Part shown: piece by piece, positions 7,558 to 15,970 of the stretch
How the letters are laid out: each line of letters begins with the position of its first letter
Position numbering within the stretch: the first letter of the stretch is position 1
NCBI GenBank assembly: GCA_027718005.1
Contig: JALLOP010000012.1
Span: 1 to 23,215 of the forward strand
Source of the DNA: Patescibacteria group bacterium AH-259-L07
GTDB taxonomy: Bacteria; Patescibacteriota; Patescibacteriia; UBA2591; UBA6264
Direction of reading: 5' to 3'
Length of the DNA stretch: 23,215 nucleotides
Notes under the pieces: generated by a model
Databases searched by the model: none
What the model saw: only the letters and a program-made list of their open reading frames with translations
What the model was told of the DNA's origin: nothing
Translations under genes and position numbers: made by a program

Positions 7558-9438
7558 ATGTGTGGCATTTGTGGCAAATGGTCATTCAATGGCCAGCCCA
7601 TTACTCAATCCGAGATCGGCGCAATGAACCAACGGTTACGGCATCGCGGTCCTGATGATGAGGGAGTATATACCAACGGAGAAATAGGCTTAGGTCAGAC
7701 TCGACTGGCAATTATTGATTTGTCGCCTGCTGGGAACCAGCCAATGATGAATGAAGACAAAAGTATCTGGATCGTTTTTAATGGTGAAATTTACAACTTT
7801 CAACAATTACGTCAACTGCTGAAAGCAACCGGGCACCAATTTAGGAGCCGATCTGATACTGAAGTAATAATTCATGCTTATGAGGAATATGGTATTGAAG
7901 GATGCCTCAAACGGCTACGAGGAATGTTTGCTTTTGCGATCTGGGATAAAAACGAACAGAAATTAATTTTGGCACGTGATCGAATTGGCAAAAAACCCTT
8001 AAAATATTACCTTGACAACCAGGGCTTAATTTTCGCTTCTGAACTCAAGGCAATTCTAACTGATCCACGAGTTAAAGTCGCGCCTGATTATCAAGCAATT
8101 GATTGGTATCTTACCCATCAATATATCCCTGCCCCTCGAACTGGCTTTGTTAAAATTAAGAAACTTCCTCAAGCCCATTATTTAGTTTGTCAAAATAAAC
8201 AAATTAGAATCAAAAGATATTGGGATCTTGATTACCAACCTGACTATACTCTTAGCACTGAAGAGTGGCATCGTAGAATTATTGATAAATTAGACGAAGC
8301 GGTTCGTCTCAGGATGGTTGCCGATGTGCCGCTAGGAGCTTTTTTATCAGGGGGAGTTGATTCGTCAGCTGTGGTCGCGAGCATGGCATTACAAAGTACT
8401 CGGCCAGTAAAAACCTTTTCTATTGGCTTCAGGCAAAATCATGCCAACGAATTACCTTTCGCTCGCAAGATAGCCAAGCTGTATAAAACTGACCACAGAG
8501 AATTGATTGTTGAACATAAAGGAGTTGAAATTCTGCCTAAACTAGTCTATCACTACGAAGAACCTTATGCTGACTCGTCTGCTCTTCCTTCATATTATCT
8601 TGCCGAATTAACTAAAAACTATGTGACCGTGGCACTTAATGGTGATGGTGGTGATGAAGCATTTTTTGGCTATACCTGGTATCGAAAACTTAATAACCTG
8701 CGGAAGCTTGAACCACTCTCAGGTTTATCAAGACTGCTCGTGCCAATTGCACAGCAACTCTATTACTATTATCCCACTACTTTCCTACGAAAAGCTTTAG
8801 TGGCTGGAGAAAGCTTTTCTTATCCGGTTGAAACACGCCACATGGTCTGGACAATGTATGTGAGCCGATTTGAAAAACAATGGCTTTATTCTCAAGACTT
8901 TCTTAGCCAAGTGAGTCCATCTCCTGTATTTAATTCCGATTATCCGGGCAACAATACTCATCCCTTAAATAGAGCAGCTCTGGTGGCGATCTATAACTAT
9001 TTGGCTGACGACTTAGTGGTGAAAGTCGACATCGCTTCCATGGCAGTGGCGCTTGAAACGCGCTCACCACTACTTGATCACGAACTCTTAGAATTGGCCG
9101 CCACCATCCCTCCAGAAATGAAGCTAATAAAAAATGAGCAGAAATCAATTTTTAAAAGTGCCTTGAAAAAACGCCTGCCGGACACAATCCTTTATCGTAA
9201 AAAACATGGCTTTTCAATACCGGTGGACGATTGGCTTCGCGATGCTCTAAAAGAATGGAGTCACGATATCCTCCTTGACGCCCGAACTATTGAAAGAGGT
9301 CTATTTAATTCTCGCGGAATAGAAAAACTGCTTCGCGATCATGCCAATGGCCGCATAAATCATGGTCAACGAATTTGGGCATTGATCATGCTGGAGCTCT
9401 GGTTTCGGCAATTCATTGATCAAAAAAATCATGGCTAA
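7558..9438 (+). CDS. asnB: Glutamine-hydrolysing asparagine synthase family amidotransferase
   Basis: The two-domain AsnB layout is complete. The N-terminal class II glutaminase begins MCGICGKW with the Cys2 nucleophile and keeps RHRGPDDEG at 28-36, Arg49, the NGE motif at 75-77 and Asp100. The C-terminal synthetase has the pyrophosphate loop LSGGVDSS at 263-270 and the later LNGDGGDEAFFGY segment. The 626-residue length is normal. Family chemistry is ATP-dependent transfer of glutamine ammonia to an activated carboxylate. Inside glycan loci, AsnB homologues are often thought to amidate sugar carboxyls (uronamides), and that is a reasonable reading here, but ordinary asparagine synthesis cannot be excluded. 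An AAAGG-type ribosome binding site lies just upstream. Its 3' end overlaps the next gene by eight bases. Base composition appears less AT-rich than that of the flippase gene before it. Confidence 0.9.
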   Translation: MCGICGKWSFNGQPITQSEIGAMNQRLRHRGPDDEGVYTNGEIGLGQTRLAIIDLSPAGNQPMMNEDKSIWIVFNGEIYNFQQLRQLLKATGHQFRSRSDTEVIIHAYEEYGIEGCLKRLRGMFAFAIWDKNEQKLILARDRIGKKPLKYYLDNQGLIFASELKAILTDPRVKVAPDYQAIDWYLTHQYIPAPRTGFVKIKKLPQAHYLVCQNKQIRIKRYWDLDYQPDYTLSTEEWHRRIIDKLDEAVRLRMVADVPLGAFLSGGVDSSAVVASMALQSTRPVKTFSIGFRQNHANELPFARKIAKLYKTDHRELIVEHKGVEILPKLVYHYEEPYADSSALPSYYLAELTKNYVTVALNGDGGDEAFFGYTWYRKLNNLRKLEPLSGLSRLLVPIAQQLYYYYPTTFLRKALVAGESFSYPVETRHMVWTMYVSRFEKQWLYSQDFLSQVSPSPVFNSDYPGNNTHPLNRAALVAIYNYLADDLVVKVDIASMAVALETRSPLLDHELLELAATIPPEMKLIKNEQKSIFKSALKKRLPDTILYRKKHGFSIPVDDWLRDALKEWSHDILLDARTIERGLFNSRGIEKLLRDHANGRINHGQRIWALIMLELWFRQFIDQKNHG

Positions 9439-10540
9439 AAAAAAGATTTTACATCTTATTACGGGGCTCGAGATCGGCGGAGCGGAATATTCTCTATTAA
9501 AAACAATCCCAACGCTTGAGAAGGAATTTAACAACCTGGTCTGCGCAATAAAAGGTCACGGTGTTGTGGGGAAGAAGCTGGCAAAGGCCGGGGTATCCAT
9601 TATCTATCTTGATGTCAAATCACTACTTGATATTGGTGTAATCAAACGCTATCGACGAGTTCTTAAACAATTTCAGCCTGACCTACAAATTAATTATTTA
9701 ATCCACGCCGATCTTTTCGGCCGCATCTTTGGCCGAATTTTCAGAGTTCCTAAAATTATCAGCTTTTTGCGTACAAAATTGCTTATCAAACCATACCTGC
9801 TTATCGTTGACAAACTTAGTTCAGGCTTAATCGATCATTATTTTGCTGTTTCCCAAGCAGTCAAAACATTGTATGTGATGAAACTGGGAATTAACCCTGA
9901 TAAACTAACCGTTATCCCTAATGGAGTCGAACTGAAACGATTCCAGCTAAAATACACAGAGAAAAATAAAATAAGAAAAACATTGAATTTAGATGAACTT
10001 GATCAAGTAATGATATATGTAGCAAGACTTCAAGTAATGAAAGGGCATGATATTCTTCTTCAAGCAATTTACCAGCTCAGACAAGAATTTCCACGAATTC
10101 AGTTGCTACTCGTAGGCGACGGCAAACTTCGACCGGGATTAGAAAATTTTGTGACTCGGCATCAACTTAAAAAACATGTATTATTTCTTGGCTCCCGATT
10201 AGACATCCCTGAAGTCTTGTCAGCAAGCAACATATTTGTATTCCCTACCCTTTATGAGGGGATGCCTAATGCGCTCCTAGAGGCAATGGCGGCGCAACTG
10301 CCAATTGTGGCGACCGATATCGAGGAAAACCGAGAATTGATTCGCCATCGACATTCTGGTTTATTAGTAAAACCTAAAAATCCCCATCAGCTCGCAGGAG
10401 CAATCAAATATTTACTCACTCATCCTAAATTCGCCCGCCAGCTAGGCTATAATGCCCGTCAGCGAGCGCAAGAAAAATTCGATATTCAAGTAACTCGACA
10501 ACGGTTGCTCAAGGCAATCAATAAACAACTCAACGCTTAA
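9431..10540 (+). CDS. GT4-family glycosyltransferase
   Basis: This is a GT-B retaining glycosyltransferase of the GT4 family. With the ATG at 9431, the N-terminus reads MAKKKILHLITGLEIGGAE, the classic GGAE loop near 16-19. The C-terminal domain has VIPNGVE near 161-167, YVARLQVMKGHDILLQA near 196-212, and the intact E-x7-E pair Glu276 and Glu284 in YEGMPNALLEAMA. The frame can be extended to a TTG at 9416, but the ATG is preferred: it gives the family's normal N-terminus and an eight-base overlap with the preceding asnB stop, typical of translational coupling. It probably adds one sugar to the lipid-linked repeat; linkage and donor are unknown. Confidence 0.87.
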   Translation: MAKKKILHLITGLEIGGAEYSLLKTIPTLEKEFNNLVCAIKGHGVVGKKLAKAGVSIIYLDVKSLLDIGVIKRYRRVLKQFQPDLQINYLIHADLFGRIFGRIFRVPKIISFLRTKLLIKPYLLIVDKLSSGLIDHYFAVSQAVKTLYVMKLGINPDKLTVIPNGVELKRFQLKYTEKNKIRKTLNLDELDQVMIYVARLQVMKGHDILLQAIYQLRQEFPRIQLLLVGDGKLRPGLENFVTRHQLKKHVLFLGSRLDIPEVLSASNIFVFPTLYEGMPNALLEAMAAQLPIVATDIEENRELIRHRHSGLLVKPKNPHQLAGAIKYLLTHPKFARQLGYNARQRAQEKFDIQVTRQRLLKAINKQLNA

Positions 10541-10554
10541 TAAAAATCTTACAT

Positions 10555-12009
10555 ATGAAATATACTATCGCGAATATAGTATCTAAAACTATTTTCCAAA
10601 AATATTTTCTCTGGATAACAGCAGTTTTGTTCGCGGTATTTATTGGAATTTTTGTTAGCAGGGGAACAGTAGAATACGATATTTTTTTAGGATTTCTGCT
10701 AATACTCCTGATCGTTTTGGCAAAGCCAATAGCAGGGCTTTTATTTGCTATTCCGCTTACGCTCTGGTATCCTTCTACAGAACTTTTATGGGCTCCTCCT
10801 CGAAATTATCTCATCTTTTTTATGGGAATAATAGCTCTTATGGCTTTATCCATCAAAGGGAAACTAAAAATAAACCGACACTCTAAAAAAATCTTAACCA
10901 TTTCAATTATATTTGTACTACTTGCAATTTCTATAAATTTAATCCATGACACTTCTTTAACAATAGTCTCAGTAAAAGGTGCGCGATTACTTATATTATT
11001 TTTAGTTGGTTTTTGTACCATGTTTTTCATTACAAATAAAAAATATTTTTATCTTTTCTTGAAATTTTTAATTGTGTGTATGAGTATTTCTGCATTTGTA
11101 GGGATAGGCCAATTTTTGGGCATTGATTTCTTTTGGAAATTAAGGGAAATCGCCGGATTTGATCCCTCGGTCCCAAGCAGTATTATAAGTAGAACGCGCA
11201 TTGCTGGCTTATCATTATTTAGTATTCCTTTGAGCTACCAACTTGCCAGCGTAACGCCTTTACTCTTAGGACTTCTGACCATTAAAAAAGGAGGGGGCTT
11301 TTCAAAAAAATTTCTACTCATAGCTTTTATACTATGTTTTCTGGCCCTCCTCATGACCCAGGCACGGTCAGCAATTATTGGGGGGTTTATCGGCCTCATT
11401 ACCGTCATTTTTTTAGGAACAAAAAAGAGAAAAAAAAGAAAAATAAAAATGGTTTCTCTCGGTATAGTTATGGTTTTAATCATCTTTTTCTTGAATATAC
11501 AAACCGAGGGTTCTTTTACAAAAAGATTTCTGTTTCAAGATCAGACCACTCAGTGGAGAATCTCTGCTTTTCAAGCAAGTGCAAAAACATTTGCGCGTCA
11601 CCCTCTTATTGGTGTTGGCACTGGAAGAGCAGGTGCACAAGAATATGAAGCAATAGCTGCTTCAGTTTTAGCTGATAGAGATATAAAACGTGCAAAAATA
11701 ATATCTCCCCATAACCAATTTATTAATGTTCTTTTATATTACGGTATTTTTGGTTTACTGCTTTTAATTCTTTTTTATTACTACATATTTAAAGGATTAT
11801 TTTATCTCTATCATAAAATTGATGACAAAACTATGCAGGGTGTAGTTATTGGTTTAATTGGCTTATTTGTTGCTTATATTTTTCATTCTTCATTCCATAA
11901 TAACGGCCCTTTTATAAGTGATTTTTTTAATTGGTTCTTTGTTGGCATAACAATGTTTTTGCTCAATTACAGCAATAAAATGAACAAATATGAGAAGTTG
12001 CCACAATAA
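10555..12009 (+). CDS. O-antigen polymerase/ligase-like protein (Wzy/WaaL family)
   Basis: This is a 484-residue polytopic membrane protein with roughly ten to twelve hydrophobic helices. Its C-terminal half matches the O-antigen ligase/Wzy_C pattern: TQARSAIIGGFIGLI followed by a basic loop, then a long extracytoplasmic loop containing ARHPLIGVGTGRAG and the SPHNQFINVLLYYGIFGL segment, whose histidine is characteristic of the family. These enzymes polymerise lipid-linked repeats or transfer glycan to an acceptor. Since the locus also has Wzx- and Wzz-like genes, polymerase is the more economical reading, but Wzy and WaaL cannot be separated on sequence alone. No alternative start looks better than the ATG at 10555. 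Confidence 0.8.
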   Translation: MKYTIANIVSKTIFQKYFLWITAVLFAVFIGIFVSRGTVEYDIFLGFLLILLIVLAKPIAGLLFAIPLTLWYPSTELLWAPPRNYLIFFMGIIALMALSIKGKLKINRHSKKILTISIIFVLLAISINLIHDTSLTIVSVKGARLLILFLVGFCTMFFITNKKYFYLFLKFLIVCMSISAFVGIGQFLGIDFFWKLREIAGFDPSVPSSIISRTRIAGLSLFSIPLSYQLASVTPLLLGLLTIKKGGGFSKKFLLIAFILCFLALLMTQARSAIIGGFIGLITVIFLGTKKRKKRKIKMVSLGIVMVLIIFFLNIQTEGSFTKRFLFQDQTTQWRISAFQASAKTFARHPLIGVGTGRAGAQEYEAIAASVLADRDIKRAKIISPHNQFINVLLYYGIFGLLLLILFYYYIFKGLFYLYHKIDDKTMQGVVIGLIGLFVAYIFHSSFHNNGPFISDFFNWFFVGITMFLLNYSNKMNKYEKLPQ

Positions 12010-12021
12010 ATTCCTTACCAT

Positions 12022-12978
12022 ATGAATACTCCTAAAAAAACAAAAATAAAACCGCACCCCCTCGTCTCAATAATTATTCCTACGTATAATCAGGGAGATT
12101 TATTGCCAAGAGCCCTCAGGAGTGTTTTAAAACAAACTTTTCAAGACTTCGAGATAATTATTGTAGATGATGGTTCAGTGGATAATACAAAAAAAATCGT
12201 AGAGGAATTCCAAAAAAAAGATGGGAGAATTAAATATTTTTGGCAAAAAAATTCAGGAGGGGCAGCTAAACCTAAAAATGTCGGAATTCGAAATTCACTT
12301 GGAGAGTATATTGCTATTTTAGATTCTGACGACGAATGGTTTCCTCAAAAATTAGAAAATCAAATAAACTTATTTAAAACATCAAATAATTCAAGGTTAG
12401 GATTTGTATCCTGTAATGCCATATATGTTTATGAGAAAAACAAAAAACAGATAAAATTTAAAATACCTCGATATAAAAAAGTACTAGAAAAAACTTTAGC
12501 AGATGACTATATGGGCAGCGGAAGCGGCATGGTTATAAAAAAATCTGTTTTTAAAAATGTAGGATTGTTCGATGAAAATTTAAAGAGCGCGCAAGATGCA
12601 GAAATGCGTATACGAATGGCCTCAAAATATAACTTTGATTTCGTAGACGATTTCCTTTTCAAATATTATATCCACGAAAATAGTATCACCAATAAACTGA
12701 GCTTAAAAGAACGGGAGAGAGATCTTGACTATATTTTTAAAAAACATAAAAAATATTTTGAGAATAATCCTAAGATTTATAGCAACAAATTACGATATGA
12801 CGGAACAAGATATGTACTCAATGGAGACCTTAAACAAGCTCGAAAAAGCCTTATTTGCTCAATAAAATTAAATCCGCTCAACTATCGAGGCTATATTTAT
12901 TTTTTTTGCTCATTTTTTGGGACCCGCTTCTATAGCTATTTGGCTAAGGTTAAAATGAAAATAAAAAGTTATATATAG
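12022..12978 (+). CDS. GT2-family glycosyltransferase
   Basis: This is an inverting GT-A glycosyltransferase. The N-terminal pattern LVSIIIPTYNQGDLLPRAL at 14-32 and IIIVDDGSVDNT at 45-56 is the GT2 nucleotide-binding region. DSDDEW at 101-106 is the DxD metal site. A GMVIKKSVFKNVGLFDE segment and a downstream acidic DAEMRIR motif complete the catalytic domain. The C-terminal portion, roughly residues 220-318, has no membrane helix strong enough to suggest a processive synthase. It sits 12 bases after the Wzy-like gene and 11 before a methyltransferase. The probable role is addition of a sugar to the glycan repeat. Donor and acceptor are unknown. Confidence 0.87.
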   Translation: MNTPKKTKIKPHPLVSIIIPTYNQGDLLPRALRSVLKQTFQDFEIIIVDDGSVDNTKKIVEEFQKKDGRIKYFWQKNSGGAAKPKNVGIRNSLGEYIAILDSDDEWFPQKLENQINLFKTSNNSRLGFVSCNAIYVYEKNKKQIKFKIPRYKKVLEKTLADDYMGSGSGMVIKKSVFKNVGLFDENLKSAQDAEMRIRMASKYNFDFVDDFLFKYYIHENSITNKLSLKERERDLDYIFKKHKKYFENNPKIYSNKLRYDGTRYVLNGDLKQARKSLICSIKLNPLNYRGYIYFFCSFFGTRFYSYLAKVKMKIKSYI

Positions 12979-12989
12979 AAGGTAACCGC

Positions 12990-13877
12990 ATGAATAAACT
13001 TAAAACATTACTTCCCTGGCAAATAAAAATGTTTATTAAAATTTGTTTTTCTCAATTAGGAATGACTGATTTTCTGCTTAAGACACGGGTTTTTAGACAT
13101 GGGGAAATGGACAATTTAAATTATGCATTTAACGTTTTTGAAAAACATTTTTTAAGGGCCAAAAAATATCTTCCGAAAGAGCAGGGTTTTACTGTTCTAG
13201 AAATAGGACCAGGAGATTCTTTGTTTTCTGCAATTATTGCCCAAGCCTACGGAGCATCTTTTACTTATCTTGTTGATGTTGAGAATTTCGCGAAAGAGGA
13301 AATGTCTGAATTTGGCAAAATGATAGACTTTCTAAAACAGAAAGGATTACGTGTTCCTAAAATACCTGCAGGTACACAAACAAAAGATTTGTCCACAATC
13401 TACCACTATAGATATCTAACAAACGGACTTAATTCGCTGCGTACTATTCCGAGCAACTCGATTGACTTCATTTTCTCTACTGCAACCTTAGAACATATTC
13501 ATAAAAATGAATTTCTTAAGACTATGAGAGAATTAAAAAGAATATTAAAAACTAATGGTATATGCTCTCACGAGGTAGACCTTAAAGATCATTTGGGCTC
13601 TTCTCTAAATAACTTACGTTTCTCAGAAAAACTTTGGGAACGTGATCTCATTTATAATTCTAGTTTTTATACTAACAGAATTAGATTTTCTGACATGCTC
13701 AATGTATTTAAAAAAGCCGGCTTTAAATACCAAATTCTGAAAATTAAAAAATTTGACAGAATGCCTCTTGCCAGAAATAAGCTTTCTTTTCAATTTCGCT
13801 CTTTGCCAGAGGAGGATTTACTAACCTCTGGGCTTGAGGTGCTACTCTTCCCTGACTCATCTCTAGGGGTCAATTAA
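12990..13877 (+). CDS. Class I SAM-dependent methyltransferase
   Basis: The Rossmann-type SAM-binding domain is visible. Motif I is TVLEIGPGDSLFS near 68-80, the acidic residue ending strand two is Asp96 in YLVDVENF, and the post-motif segment SIDFIFSTATLEHIH near 157-171 resembles the methyltransferase-11/23 type. It continues with RELKRILKTNGICSHEV, the strand-five region. The N-terminal 60 residues are basic and helical and could be an acceptor-recognition cap. It lies between two glycosyltransferases, so O-methylation of a sugar in the repeat or capping of the chain end is plausible, but small-molecule methylation cannot be excluded. Unlike most genes here it has a good AGAAGG ribosome binding site about ten bases before the ATG. 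Confidence 0.8.
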   Translation: MNKLKTLLPWQIKMFIKICFSQLGMTDFLLKTRVFRHGEMDNLNYAFNVFEKHFLRAKKYLPKEQGFTVLEIGPGDSLFSAIIAQAYGASFTYLVDVENFAKEEMSEFGKMIDFLKQKGLRVPKIPAGTQTKDLSTIYHYRYLTNGLNSLRTIPSNSIDFIFSTATLEHIHKNEFLKTMRELKRILKTNGICSHEVDLKDHLGSSLNNLRFSEKLWERDLIYNSSFYTNRIRFSDMLNVFKKAGFKYQILKIKKFDRMPLARNKLSFQFRSLPEEDLLTSGLEVLLFPDSSLGVN

Positions 13878-13886
13878 AAATAAAAA

Positions 13887-15038
13887 ATGAATAAAAAAAT
13901 AAAAGTCTTACAACTTTGCAATGTTGACACGGTGGCTAAGTGTTTATTGCTACCACTAACTGATTATCTCATCAAGAATGGCTATGATGTTCACATTACC
14001 TGTTCTTATGAACACTACATGGAAAAATTACAAAAACAAGGATATAAAATAAAACCAATTAAGCTTGATAGAAAAATTTTCTCCCTCTCTCATATGAGAA
14101 GTCTCTGGCAAATGTATACATTTATTAAGAAAGAAAAATTTGATATTGTTCATGTTCATACACCAATTGCTGCTGCCCTCGGAAGGGTCACGGCAAAATT
14201 GGCAGGTACGCCCATTATTATTTATACTGCTCATGGATTTAGCTTTCATGAAAATATGCCTCCGCGGCAAAGAAAAGGTCATGTTTTAATAGAAAAAATT
14301 TTAGGTCGCTGCTGTACTGATATGCTTTTTACCCAAAGCCGAGAAGATATGCTCACTGCCATAGCAGAAAAAATTATGTCTGAAAAAAACGTTATTTGGA
14401 TTAGTAATGGAATAGATATCAATAAATTTACTCTCCCTCCAGATAATAAATTAAAATATGCCTTAGGATTTAAAGATACAGATAAAATCATTGGATTCAC
14501 AGGCAGGCTGATTAAAGAAAAAGGTATTGAAGACTTGTTGGTAGCAATGAAAAATATAAGAAAAATTATCCCCGAGGCAAAGCTTCTGGTTATCGGCCGG
14601 ACGCTCGATTCTGATCCGCACAGTTTTAATAAAAAACTTATTAAAACACTTAACTTAGAAAATGCTGTGGTATTTGCTGGCTGGCAAGACAATATACCAA
14701 AATTCCTTTCAATTATTAATGTATTTACTCTCCCCACATATTTTCATGAAGGAATGCCGAGAAGTATTTTAGAGGCAATGGCTAGTGGCAAACCCGTCGT
14801 TGCTACAAATATTCGTGGATGCCGCGAAGAAGTTGTTGATGGTATAACAGGTTTACTTGTCCCTATCAAAGATCCTAAAGCCCTGTCTCGGGCAATTATA
14901 AAAATTTTATCTGATCCTGATCTAGCTCATACAATGGGTCAGGCAGGACGAAAAAGAATTGAAAAGGAATTCGATGAAAAAAAAGTTTTAGAAAAAGAAC
15001 TAAAAATCTATCAACAATTGATCAACGAGAAATTATGA
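13887..15038 (+). CDS. GT4-family glycosyltransferase
   Basis: A canonical GT-B enzyme of 383 residues. The N-terminal domain carries KFDIVHVHTPIAAALGR near 84-100 and YTAHGFSFHE near 113-122. The C-terminal domain has WISNGIDINKF near 171-181, GFTGRLIKEKGIEDLL near 203-218 and the intact E-x7-E pair Glu288 and Glu296 in HEGMPRSILEAMASGKPVV. The CNVDTVAKCLLLPL start resembles CapM/EpsD/PglA-type transferases, which add an early sugar to a polyprenyl-linked primer. Its stop codon overlaps the ATG of the downstream WecA-like gene (ATGA), tying the two translationally and supporting a role in the step straight after priming. That role is inferred. Confidence 0.88.
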   Translation: MNKKIKVLQLCNVDTVAKCLLLPLTDYLIKNGYDVHITCSYEHYMEKLQKQGYKIKPIKLDRKIFSLSHMRSLWQMYTFIKKEKFDIVHVHTPIAAALGRVTAKLAGTPIIIYTAHGFSFHENMPPRQRKGHVLIEKILGRCCTDMLFTQSREDMLTAIAEKIMSEKNVIWISNGIDINKFTLPPDNKLKYALGFKDTDKIIGFTGRLIKEKGIEDLLVAMKNIRKIIPEAKLLVIGRTLDSDPHSFNKKLIKTLNLENAVVFAGWQDNIPKFLSIINVFTLPTYFHEGMPRSILEAMASGKPVVATNIRGCREEVVDGITGLLVPIKDPKALSRAIIKILSDPDLAHTMGQAGRKRIEKEFDEKKVLEKELKIYQQLINEKL

Positions 15039-15970
15039 TTTATTATCCGCTATTTATAGCTCCATTTATTATCTCGGTTGTTTCCATATATTTTCTGCGA
15101 AAACAGGGGCATACGTATCATCTTTATGATGAACCGGGTGAAAATAAAATTCACCAAAAACCAGTTCCTTACCTTGGGGGTGTTGGAATATTTTTAGGAT
15201 TTACCGGGGGCTTAATTATTGCTCGTCTCCTCCATCAAATTTCTGGTTTACAAGCAGCGGGGGTTATCTTAGGCAGTAGTATTATTCTATTCATCGGATT
15301 CTGGGATGATTTAAAATGGAAAAAGAAAGGTCGTACCTTTCTAAAATTGTTGTATCAATTTTTAGTTGGATTTTTAATTGTCTTTATTCTAATTAAAATT
15401 GGGGTTAATTTTCAATTTTCTATCAATCCGATTTTAATGGCCCTGGCCGCTGCCTTGTATATTCTTGTGGTAATGAATGCCATCAACGTAAATGACGGAT
15501 TGGATGGATTAAGCGGTGGGATAGTAGGAATTTCGCTTATTGGCTTTATTATGCTTTCATTTTTAACTAATAACTGGTCCATACTCACTATCTCAGGCGT
15601 CCTTCTGGCTAGTATTTTAGGTTTTTTAATCTCTAACTGGCACCCGGCTTCTATTTTTATGGGGGATAATGGCAGCCACTTCTTAGGATTTTCTTTAGCT
15701 ATTTTAGCTATAATTTTTACTGGCCATCCTTTTTATAATCTTAAACAATTTATTGGCCCGCTTTTAATTGTTGGCTTCCCCCTTATTGATATAGGATGGA
15801 CTTTTATTGTAAGACTGGCTCAACAGAGATCACCCTTTTCAAAGGGTCGCGATTATCTCTATGACCAGCTATACTTTAAGCTCAATTTTTCTACTCCCAA
15901 AACGGTCTTGATTTGTTATGCATTTCAAATACTATTAGTAACAGGCGGTGTTTTAATTTACTATATATGA
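15035..15970 (+). CDS. WecA/MraY-family polyprenyl-phosphate sugar-1-phosphate transferase
   Basis: This polytopic transferase starts glycan synthesis by placing a sugar-1-phosphate (often GlcNAc-1-P) on a polyprenyl phosphate. Family landmarks are DEPGENKIHQKPVPYLGG at 32-49, the Asp91-Asp92 pair in GFWDDLKW, NVNDGLDGLSGG at 151-162 with Asp154 and Asp157, and IFMGDNGSHFLG at 207-218 with Asp211. About ten helices fit 311 residues. The C-terminal cytoplasmic motif, usually H-x-H-H in WecA/TagO enzymes, reads RDYLYDQL here with no histidine. Substrate is therefore uncertain, and it may be a subfamily variant. Both ends overlap neighbours through ATGA junctions: the start with the GT4 stop at 15038 and the stop with the epimerase ATG at 15967. 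Confidence 0.9.
   Translation: MIYYPLFIAPFIISVVSIYFLRKQGHTYHLYDEPGENKIHQKPVPYLGGVGIFLGFTGGLIIARLLHQISGLQAAGVILGSSIILFIGFWDDLKWKKKGRTFLKLLYQFLVGFLIVFILIKIGVNFQFSINPILMALAAALYILVVMNAINVNDGLDGLSGGIVGISLIGFIMLSFLTNNWSILTISGVLLASILGFLISNWHPASIFMGDNGSHFLGFSLAILAIIFTGHPFYNLKQFIGPLLIVGFPLIDIGWTFIVRLAQQRSPFSKGRDYLYDQLYFKLNFSTPKTVLICYAFQILLVTGGVLIYYI

Noticed and set aside
9416..9430. TTG start for the GT4 gene after asnB
   Set aside because: It adds five residues not expected in the family; the ATG at 9431 gives an eight-base overlap and the standard N-terminus.
15913..15966. Upstream extension of the SDR epimerase by 18 codons
   Set aside because: The added residues lie inside the WecA-like gene and do not resemble SDR N-termini. 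The ATG at 15967 gives the normal nucleotide-binding start.
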